From: Arenibacter sp. P308M17
Lineage (GTDB): Bacteria > Bacteroidota > Bacteroidia > Flavobacteriales > Flavobacteriaceae
DNA length: 64,000 nucleotides
Assembly (NCBI RefSeq): GCF_003426735.1
Contig: NZ_QVON01000005.1
Location: 186,001 to 250,000 of the forward strand
Reading direction: 5' to 3'
Shown: piece by piece, positions 33,342-42,000 of the stretch
Layout: each line of letters opens with the position of its first letter
How positions within the stretch are numbered: position 1 is the stretch's first letter
Made by a program: the position numbers and the translations under genes
The notes under the pieces: generated by a model
Databases searched by the model: none
Seen by the model: only the letters and a program-made list of their open reading frames with translations
What the model was told of the DNA's origin: nothing

Positions 33342-35588
33342 ATGGAACAGTTTCTTATCTATCTTTTAAAGTCCTCTGGCATCACTGCTCTTTTTCTGTT
33401 GTTCTATGTGCTACTGCTAAGACGGGAAACCTTTTTTAAGGCGAACCGAATATATCTAATGGTAGGCTTGGGACTATCCATTGTGCTCCCCCTTATGGTC
33501 ATCACCAAAACCGTTTGGCTGCAACCTACGCCCATAAATCCGAGCAATATGGAAAATTTTGTGATGGCACCTCTAAGCAAGGAAACTCCTTTGGATTGGT
33601 TTTCGCTCTTATTTTATGGGTATATCGCTGGCGTATTCCTATTTATGATGCGATTTGCCATCCAACTGCTATCGCTCTACAGGTTGATTTCAAATAGTAT
33701 TACGTTTAAAGATGGAAAGTTCATTAAGGTAGAAACCAACAAAAATGTTTCTCCATTTTCTTTTTTTAGATATGTGGTTTATAATCCAAATCTACATAGC
33801 CCCTCGGAACTGCATACCATTTTGTTACATGAAAGGATCCATGTACAAAGAAATCATTCCCTGGATATTGTTGTGATGCACCTGTTTACCATTTTTCAAT
33901 GGTGCAATCCCTTTATTTGGTGGTATAGGGCCAGTATGGACAACAATCTGGAATATATGGCGGACACCGAAACCATTGCCCTCAATACCAATAGGACGGA
34001 ATATCAATACCTATTGTTAAGAACAGGGGTTGGTGAAAGGCATTACTCCTTGGTTACCCCATTTTTTAACTCATCCATCAAAAAACGAATCAACATGCTG
34101 AACAAAAACAGATCGAACCGAAAAAACGAAATCAAGTATACGTTAATGTTGCCCTTTCTTATGGCATTCATCTTCATGTTTAATATTAAGACAGAGGCCA
34201 GGGTAAAGGCATTAAACCAGTTATCATCGCCTATTGAAAGTACAGAAGCTCAATTAAAAACATTGAACCCTTTATTAATACCCTTTGGAACGTTAAAGGA
34301 TTCCATTCAAAAAGTATATCAAATAAAAAAAGGTACAACCGATATAGAATTGTCTGACATGGTCGATGAAATTGCAGGTCAGGGAGGGGTACTTAAAATA
34401 AAGGATTTAAAAAGAAACAAAACTGGACTGATTGCAAAGATTGCACTATCCTATAAAATCAATGATCAAGGATTTGTGTCTGGAAACTATCAAGACCCCA
34501 ATGGAATTGAGACAATCTATTTTGGAAGAAGCAAAATCAATGGCCAATTTATTGTTGGTGAAAATGAAAAACGAGATGAGAAAATAATACTTTATGGCTC
34601 CCCAAAACCAAACTCAGGCCTAAATGAAGGACTGGAAAAGGTTAACAACTATGAGTACGGTGAAGTATTGTCCGGCACAGGGGTTCGGAAAGCAGAAGGA
34701 AATAATAAATCAACAGTGATAATCCATGATTCTCTTTCGGGCCACCCCTTAGCTATAGGTAGTGCCTCTGGGGTGAAATTGGATATTGGAGATCAGGATG
34801 ATTCTTTAATACTCATGGATGGAAAGGAAATTTCAAAAAATGAAATGGACAAGATAGACCCAGAAACTATTAAATCCGTCGAGATATGGAAAGGTCCCAA
34901 ATCGATCGAAAAATATGGCGACAAAGGGAAGGACGGGGTTATAGAGATTACAATGAAGAAAAACAATTCGAACCTTCCAGACAACCATCCTGGGGATGGC
35001 CACAAAGCAGCTTCCATTACCCTAAAACCCCATGACTCCATCAATGTCCGCCAAACGGGGACAGACAAAACCTCTGGGATAAAATTAAGGCCCGGAAAGG
35101 AAAACCCTTTAATCATCTTGGATGGAAAAGAGACCTCCAAAAGCAATTTCGAAAAAATAAAACCGGAAGATATTGAATCCGTGGTAGTACTAAAAGGCCA
35201 AAAAGCGATAGATAAATACGGGGATACAGCCAAAGATGGGGTCATTGAAGTTAAGACCAAAAGTGCCAATGCACATTCAGCGGAAGCAAAGGCCCAAAGT
35301 CCCTGGAAGGTGAGTGCTGGACCGAATATATCAGATCCAAACGGGAACCTTTTGGAACATTACGGACAAATGGACAAAATGGCGCCTTTGGAAAGTCGTT
35401 ATCCGGATATCGATAAGGCGCTGATACTCATTAACGGGATACCTTCTGCCAAAAAGGATTTGGAACTGATTTCTGTAAATCAAATCAAGATGTTTTTTCC
35501 AATACCCGCAGCTAATAAAGAAGCCATTAAAAAATATGGGGACCAAGCAAAGAATGGGGTCATTGAAATTGTATTAAAAAAGGAATAA
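33342..35588 (+). CDS. BlaR1-like M56 membrane metallopeptidase with three plug-like repeats
   Basis: The 748-residue protein has membrane helices near 5-27, 36-55 and 88-112, an M56 zinc peptidase site HERIH at 163-167 with a third ligand near Glu204 (NNLEYMAD), and a further membrane helix near 275-295. The large periplasmic tail carries three repeats of a TonB-plug-like module, each of form LI-x-DGK ... I-x-SVEI-x-KG ... KYGD-x-KDGVIEI (nucleotides about 34800-34965, 35102-35262, 35420-35585). It starts one base after blaI and should cleave or signal to that repressor. The repeats suggest sensing of an outer-membrane-transport-related partner in place of a beta-lactam. Confidence 0.85.
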   Translation: MEQFLIYLLKSSGITALFLLFYVLLLRRETFFKANRIYLMVGLGLSIVLPLMVITKTVWLQPTPINPSNMENFVMAPLSKETPLDWFSLLFYGYIAGVFLFMMRFAIQLLSLYRLISNSITFKDGKFIKVETNKNVSPFSFFRYVVYNPNLHSPSELHTILLHERIHVQRNHSLDIVVMHLFTIFQWCNPFIWWYRASMDNNLEYMADTETIALNTNRTEYQYLLLRTGVGERHYSLVTPFFNSSIKKRINMLNKNRSNRKNEIKYTLMLPFLMAFIFMFNIKTEARVKALNQLSSPIESTEAQLKTLNPLLIPFGTLKDSIQKVYQIKKGTTDIELSDMVDEIAGQGGVLKIKDLKRNKTGLIAKIALSYKINDQGFVSGNYQDPNGIETIYFGRSKINGQFIVGENEKRDEKIILYGSPKPNSGLNEGLEKVNNYEYGEVLSGTGVRKAEGNNKSTVIIHDSLSGHPLAIGSASGVKLDIGDQDDSLILMDGKEISKNEMDKIDPETIKSVEIWKGPKSIEKYGDKGKDGVIEITMKKNNSNLPDNHPGDGHKAASITLKPHDSINVRQTGTDKTSGIKLRPGKENPLIILDGKETSKSNFEKIKPEDIESVVVLKGQKAIDKYGDTAKDGVIEVKTKSANAHSAEAKAQSPWKVSAGPNISDPNGNLLEHYGQMDKMAPLESRYPDIDKALILINGIPSAKKDLELISVNQIKMFFPIPAANKEAIKKYGDQAKNGVIEIVLKKE

Positions 35589-35689
35589 TCCATAATACTT
35601 TTGCAGGAAATCGGCACTCAGTAGCAATTGGCCATAGGAATTGGAAATCAAAATAATCCTTAGGTCATCTTCAATTCGTTTCATTAGTG

Positions 35690-35735
35690 GCCCGGTCAAG
35701 GTTTAAATTATTCGTAGATTTATGCTTGATCGGGC
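35690..35735. repeat. Long-loop inverted repeat in 370-bp gap
   Basis: GCCCGGTCAAG (35690-35700) and CTTGATCGGGC (35725-35735) pair along 11 bases with one G-T wobble around a 24-base A+T-rich loop. There is no U-tract. It lies in the gap between the BlaR1-like gene and the MG2/plug gene and may be a regulatory or repeat element; otherwise the gap 35589-35958 shows nothing definite. Confidence 0.35.
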
Positions 35736-35958
35736 ACTAAATCATTGAAAAAACTATTTTGAAATTGTTAACCCAAAACTATGACCACCGTATATATATC
35801 ACAAACACACTTCCCATAAAATTCCCCGGCTTGTCGCTAAATATTATATAGAAATATATATCTTTAAGTCAAGTATGTCAGGGAAAACCCATGGGACGTC
35901 CAAATGGAATTATGGATAGCATTTTTATAATGGCGTTGGAGCATCCAAATCCCGCTAA

Positions 35959-38706
35959 ATGAATAAATTTAAGGACCATATCATCCATTTTTTCCAATCC
36001 GTTCATACCGGGTGTTCCCTTATCATTTTATTAATTTCCATTGGCGGTTTTTCACAGAAGTATAATGGCAATCTAGACACATCCGTAGCGGAAAAGATTT
36101 ACCTGCAACTCCATTCCAATGCCTATGCCATGGACCAGGACATATGGTTCAAGGCCATTGTTACCGGCACGGAAAACCATATGCCCTCCAAACTAAGTCG
36201 CTTGCTCTATGTAGACCTCATTGGGCCCAATGAACAAATTGTTGCACATAGATTGGTGAAGCTTGAACAGGGTATCGGCAATGGCGCCTTTGAGCTCCAT
36301 AAGAACATGCAGCCAGGGCGTTATTTGATCCGTGCCTATACCCAATGGAACCGAAATTTCGGGGACGATTTTATGTTCAAGGCCTATGTGGACCTTTATG
36401 CCCCGGCCCAAAACGATAAGGACCCCATTGAAGACTTGACCGTAACGGAAAAGGAGGACGGAGGTTGGACCTTGACCGGCCGGTTCCTGCCACAGGTATT
36501 GGAGAGTGAAGGCGAACGGCAGATCCAGGTATATCTGGACTGGGGCAAGGGCAAGGATACGATCACGGTCAACAGGAAGGGCAGGGACCTATATCCCTTG
36601 TATTATGAAATCCCGGAAAAATTGGATTGGGTTACGCTCACCTTGGACACGGGACAAAGACCTAGGCATACCAAGACCATAGTTCTGGACACTCCGCCCT
36701 TGGACCTACAGTTCTTTCCGGAGGGCGGTGAAATCATACATGGGTTCCGCAATAAAATCGGTTTTAAGGCAGTGGGTCTGGATGGAAATGGAAAGCAGGT
36801 CCAAGGCGAGGTTTTGGATGCCTCAGGCCAAAAGGTAACCTCTTTTAGGAGCAACCATTTGGGTATGGGTTTTTTCTTTCTGGATGCCGATAGCAGTACT
36901 TCCTATAGTGCAAACATTGTTTATACGGACAGCCTGGAAACGGAGGCAACCTATCCCTTGCCCAAAACGGTTTCCAAGGGGAGCATTCTATCTGTGGGCA
37001 GGGCCAGGGACAAGATCCGTATCCAAGTGGAATCCAACATCATAAACGACCGTGTTTTTGTAAAGGCCAGTTGTAGGGGATTGGATTATTATTTAATGGA
37101 AGGGCCTTTGCGGGATGGTCGCTTTGTCTACCAGATGCCGTCCAACAAGTTGCCGGAAGGTATCATCGTATTTACCCTGATGGATTCCAATAGGAATCCC
37201 TTGGCGGAACGCCTCTACTTTAACGAATCTGGAAAGGAGGGGCTGGATATATCTTTGTCCACGGACAATATACTTTATGGCAGGAAGGAACCTACCAAGC
37301 TCCATATTGAGGTTTCAGGAGAAGGTCTTGACCCAACGAACACCGACCTTTCCATTTTGGCCATAAACAGGGAACAATGGCACCAAGGCAAGGGAGGGAC
37401 CATTCGTTCCTACTTTTTGCTGTCCTCCGAACTAAGGGGGGAGGTGGAAGAGCCCGACCACTACTTCAGGGAAGATGGGCCAAATAACTACAACGATCTG
37501 GATGCATTGCTACTGACCCAAGGGTGGCGCCGTTACAAATATCCAGTAAAGGGTCAGGGCGCTCGGTTCTATTGGCCCCAACCGGCACTCGAAGTAAAGG
37601 GTACCCTACGTTCGGGCTTTCCCAAAAGGGAACTTGTCAATGCTGCCGATATCTCCCTGGTCACCTTTGGCAAGGCACCTACTTTCTATTCCCAGAAAAC
37701 GGACAGTATGGGTAGGTTCCATTTTTTATTGGACGATGCCTATGGCAAACGGATGAAGGTATTGCTCAATAGCAAGGACCAAGAGGGCAAAAAAAACAAT
37801 TATAACATTTTGATGGATACCCTTAACCGTCCTAAAGTGGAGTATGAACCCATTATTTCCATGCAAAAAGTGGATCCCGTTGCCCGGGCCGTAGTATGGG
37901 CCCAATGGGAACGGCAAAAAACGGAGGCCATTTTCGATTCCCTTTATGGGGTAACCCAATTGGACGAAGTAGTGGTAGAGGGCTATCGGTTGACCCCTGA
38001 ACGGCAGCAGGCGTACAAACAATTTGGGGAGCCGGACGTGGTCATAGAAGGGGATGTGCTGCGTTCCAAAGAAAGAAAATGGTCCTACGGCCTGTACAGT
38101 ATCCTGATGTTCGAGTATGGAGACCAGATAACCATAGAGCAGTTCTCCGATGGCTTTATGCTGGCCCACATTAAAGGGGGGCGCAGGGAACCGACCTTGC
38201 TGGTGGTGGATGGCAAATTGCTGGCAAAGGAGCAGTATGAATTTGTGCCCCACATGCCTCCCGGCATAGTGGAAAGTGTGGAACTAATAAAATATGCCAA
38301 ATTTTTTACCAAACAGTATCTGACCGTTTTTCCCGATACACATCCCTTGGAGGTACCCACTTTGGGCCATATCATTTCTGTCTATACCAAGGACGGGGTA
38401 GGCATCCATGGTACCGATAGACCTGCACCTGGCACGCTCGAATCTACCATGGCGGTCTTCTCCCCGGAAAGGGAATTCTATGCCCCCAAGTATAACGCAC
38501 AGGAACCTGATAGTCAAAAACCTGATCTAAGATCATTGATCCATTGGTCTCCAAGCATAAGGACCGATCAAAACGGAAGGGCATCGGTCAGTTTTTACAA
38601 TGGCGATATTGCGGGGGATTATATAATTGTTGTAGAGGCCATTTCCAAGGATGGGCGTATCGGGTACCAGGAAAAAATGTACCGTGTAGGGGAGGGGGAT
38701 CCTTAG
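35959..38706 (+). CDS. Large exported MG2/TonB-plug-domain protein
   Basis: The 915-residue protein has a signal peptide (hydrophobic LIILLISIGGF, cut after FSQ near residue 34). It begins with an alpha-2-macroglobulin MG2-like domain (KIYLQLHSNAYAMDQDIWFK ... QPGRYLIRAYTQW) followed by further beta domains. Near 660-810 it carries a TonB-plug-like segment (TQLDEVVVEGYR, TLLVVDGKLLAKEQYEF, GIVESVELIK). It ends with an A2M-like strand region (GDIAGDYIIVVEAIS). Proteins of this layout are common but uncharacterised in Bacteroidota. It follows a BlaI/BlaR1 pair whose BlaR1 also has plug-like repeats, hinting at a shared role. Confidence 0.75.
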   Translation: MNKFKDHIIHFFQSVHTGCSLIILLISIGGFSQKYNGNLDTSVAEKIYLQLHSNAYAMDQDIWFKAIVTGTENHMPSKLSRLLYVDLIGPNEQIVAHRLVKLEQGIGNGAFELHKNMQPGRYLIRAYTQWNRNFGDDFMFKAYVDLYAPAQNDKDPIEDLTVTEKEDGGWTLTGRFLPQVLESEGERQIQVYLDWGKGKDTITVNRKGRDLYPLYYEIPEKLDWVTLTLDTGQRPRHTKTIVLDTPPLDLQFFPEGGEIIHGFRNKIGFKAVGLDGNGKQVQGEVLDASGQKVTSFRSNHLGMGFFFLDADSSTSYSANIVYTDSLETEATYPLPKTVSKGSILSVGRARDKIRIQVESNIINDRVFVKASCRGLDYYLMEGPLRDGRFVYQMPSNKLPEGIIVFTLMDSNRNPLAERLYFNESGKEGLDISLSTDNILYGRKEPTKLHIEVSGEGLDPTNTDLSILAINREQWHQGKGGTIRSYFLLSSELRGEVEEPDHYFREDGPNNYNDLDALLLTQGWRRYKYPVKGQGARFYWPQPALEVKGTLRSGFPKRELVNAADISLVTFGKAPTFYSQKTDSMGRFHFLLDDAYGKRMKVLLNSKDQEGKKNNYNILMDTLNRPKVEYEPIISMQKVDPVARAVVWAQWERQKTEAIFDSLYGVTQLDEVVVEGYRLTPERQQAYKQFGEPDVVIEGDVLRSKERKWSYGLYSILMFEYGDQITIEQFSDGFMLAHIKGGRREPTLLVVDGKLLAKEQYEFVPHMPPGIVESVELIKYAKFFTKQYLTVFPDTHPLEVPTLGHIISVYTKDGVGIHGTDRPAPGTLESTMAVFSPEREFYAPKYNAQEPDSQKPDLRSLIHWSPSIRTDQNGRASVSFYNGDIAGDYIIVVEAISKDGRIGYQEKMYRVGEGDP

Positions 38707-39040
38707 AAGGTGATGGTCCTATGGAAAACCGGGAACTTATAGTTGGGGTATAATGTTTTACTTACTAAGTGGGATTTAATCCCGTAACTCTATCGGGAGC
38801 TCCGACGCATGCCCACCTTTGCCGACTGCCATGTAATTTTTATCCACTACTTTTTGCCAACTGCAACTGCCAACTAAAAAGGCCCACCTATCATCCAGTA
38901 CTAAGTATTTTCTTGGAAAATAGAGTAATGCCAAATGCATAAATGCCAAACTTTTAGTGTTGGACAAGGGACTTAATAAAAGGATCTTCGGAAAAATTGG
39001 GACTCCCATTATAATTTGTAGGAATTTTAAACGTTAAAAT
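38707..39040. repeat. Gene-free gap with short-word repeat
   Basis: This gap holds a degenerate tandem-word stretch at about 38808-38875: GCCGACTGCC, then TTTTGCCAACTGCAACTGCC and AACT. The same words in reverse complement (CAGTGACAGTTGGCAG) occur near 45990. Such word repeats are scattered between flavobacterial genes. No coding sequence is seen. Confidence 0.4.
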
Positions 39041-39046
39041 CTTTAG

Positions 39047-39054
39047 TATATTTG
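39047..39054 (+). promoter_or_regulatory. -7 promoter element before the PAS sensor gene
   Basis: TATATTTG matches the TAnnTTTG -7 consensus of the Bacteroidota housekeeping sigma factor, 40 bases before the start of the multi-PAS gene. No good TTG lies at the usual distance upstream, so the promoter call is partial. Confidence 0.4.
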
Positions 39055-39094
39055 CGGATTGGCAACAATCCTGTGTCATGTGAATTAGGATTTA

Positions 39095-42000
39095 ATGATA
39101 GATTATAGAACACTTTTCCAATCCAGCCCCTTTTCCAATTGGATCTATGATTTGGAGAGCGGTAAAATCATTGAAGTCAATGAGGCCGCTTTGGGTCTAT
39201 TTGGATATGGTAGGGAAGAATTTCTTGGCCTTTCTATTAATGAAATAGTCCTGGAGTGGGATTTGGATCAATTCTTGATTTCAAATAACGAAATAAAGCA
39301 AAACGACCAGTTTCAGAGTGTAAACATAAAAACTAAAAATAAGGCACTAAAAAATGTTAAGTTGATGTGCCAAAAACTGGTTTTTCAACAAAGAAATTGT
39401 GTGATGGTCACGGCCCATACCATGGGGCATCAGCATGTAATTGAGCCTTCTTTAAAAGAAAACCAATATAGTAAGGATGGGCAAATTTCCAATTTGGGAT
39501 ATTGGAAATACGATACTATAAACGACTCCCTTAATCTCTCCGATGAGGTCTTCGCCATATGGGGAAGGAACAGGGAGGAATGGCCATTGACCATAGAACA
39601 TATTTTCAATTACCTGCCCAAAGGGGACCGGAAGCTTTTTTATGATAACATGACCTCTTTGTTCCACGGACAAAAAGAATTGGATTTTGTACACCGCATC
39701 CTCCTTCCCGATGGTAGTACAAGATGGGTACGGGAACAGGGAAAATTAATCAGGAATGCAGACGGAGAGCCCGATTTCTTTGAGGGGACGGTACAGTACA
39801 TTACGGATAGGATAGTGGAAGGACAGCGGTTGCAATTATTGGAGAGTGTGGTAACCCATACCAATGATTCCATTATGATCACCGATGGTGGGCCTCTGGA
39901 AGAACAAGATCCAAAAATAGTATATGTAAACAGGGCATTTACCCAAATGACAGGGTATAGACCAGAAGAGGTCATTGGCAGGACCCCTGACATCTTGAGA
40001 GGTCCGAAGACCGACAGAAATGATTTGGAACTGTTTTACAACACCTTGACCAAAGGGGAATCCTGTGAGGTCACCGTTACCAATTACCGGAAAAATGGAA
40101 CGCCCTTCTGGATCAACATTGCGGCTTCGCCCGTCAAGGATATCAAAGGTTCGGTATCACATTATATTGCCATCCAAAGGGATGTAACCTCAAAGATCGA
40201 TGCCCAGCTGGAAAAGGATTTTCTGGCCAAGATCAGTGCCAGCTTCAAGGAAAGGCTAAGCCTTGGCAGTTCCCTTGATCGGATATGCAAATTGGTTGCC
40301 CTTTACGGGGATTTCACATTTTGTGAGGTTTGGCTGCCCAGTATCCACAAGAACAGCCTTCGGTTCGCGGCCATGTTCGGGAATGATGATGCCGGTGGGA
40401 TATTTTACGAACACTCCAGGGATATCCATGAAATGGAACTGGGGGATGGGATTCCCGGTACGGTGTGGAAAACCGGACAATCGGTGCTTTGGGGCAACAT
40501 TGACCGGAATCACCTTTTTGTCAGAAAAAAGGCCGCAAAACTATCGGGGATCAAGTCGGTATTGGGCATTCCCTTGAAACATCAGGGCAATTTTGTTGGT
40601 GTTATGGTTGTAGGCACCCAAGAAAATGAAAAACATTTCAAGGCCCATTATCCGGTACTTTCCAAATTGGAGGATTATCTGGGATCGGAAATCAGCCGCA
40701 AGCGTATGGAGGAGGACCTGACGTACTTGTTCGAGACCTTGCCAGACCTTATTTGCTTGTTGGATTTTAAGGGAAATTTCCTAAAAATAAACAAGGCCGG
40801 GTGCAACATATTGGGTTATGGTGAAGATGAGATCGTGGGCAATTCCTTCCAAGGGTTTATCCATTGGGAAGACAGGGAGATTTCGGAGGCACTGGTACAA
40901 AAAATAAAGGACGGGCAGGAAACCTTTGAAATTGAAAACCGCTACATCACCAAGGCGGGCAATCTGGTCTGGCTCAGCTGGCACTGCAAGGTAGTAGCGA
41001 ATGAAGGCGTGATCTATGCCACCGCCAAGGATACAACCAAGGCCAAAAAATTACAGGAAGTGGTCTCCGATGCCTCGAGATTGGCAAAAATAGGTGGTTG
41101 GGAGATAGATATGATCAATAAAAAGTTGACATGGTCCGAAGGGGTGCACCAAATCTATGAGACCGACCCGGAGCACTATACGCCGGAATTGGAACATGCC
41201 ATTAATTTTTATAGGGAAGATCATAGGGAAAAGGTTTGGAATAAGGTTGATCTGGCCATTGAAACAGGAGAGACGTTTGATTATGAAGCCGCCTTTATCT
41301 CCGCCAAGGGCAACGAAAAATGGGTCAGGGCCATGGGGCAGGCCGAAATGGTCAATGGAAAATGTGTCCGGCTCTATGGGAATTTTCAGGATATTACCCA
41401 ACTGAAAGAGGCCGAGCATCGACTTTTGGCGCTCTCCAACGATCTTCCCGGTGTTAGCTTCCAGTATTACTTATATCCGGATGGGACGGACAAAATGTAT
41501 TCCGTTAGCAAAAAAGCGTATCAAATATACAATCTTAGTCCTGAACAGTGTGAGGAAAACGCTAACCTCGTATGGGATCGCATAAAAAAAGGAGGGGATT
41601 ACGAGGCGGTGATGCGGGATGTCCAAAAATCCCTTGAAACCCTTACACAATGGCACAGTCGCTGGCGGTATGTCCTGCCCAATGGCAAGATCCGTTGGCA
41701 TGAAGGTTATGGTACGCCCTATAAATTGGTCGACGGCACCATTCTCTTCAATTCTATGGTCTTTGACATCACGGAAGAGGTGAAGTTGACCCATCTCCTG
41801 GAAGAAACCTCGGAACTCTCCAAAATTGGAAGCTGGGAAATGGACCTGTTGGCGGCACCGGGAAGCGATGCCATGTATTGGTCGCCGATCGTAAGAAAAA
41901 TAATCGAAGTGGACGAGGATTACGATGCCTCATTGAGCGGGGGCCTGGAATTCTACTCTCCCAATAGTAGGCCCATTGTAGAAAAAAGTATTTCGGAACT

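Noticed and set aside
32981..35588. Beta-lactam resistance operon
   Set aside because: BlaI and a BlaR1-like peptidase are present, but the sensor lacks a penicillin-binding domain and no beta-lactamase gene is nearby.
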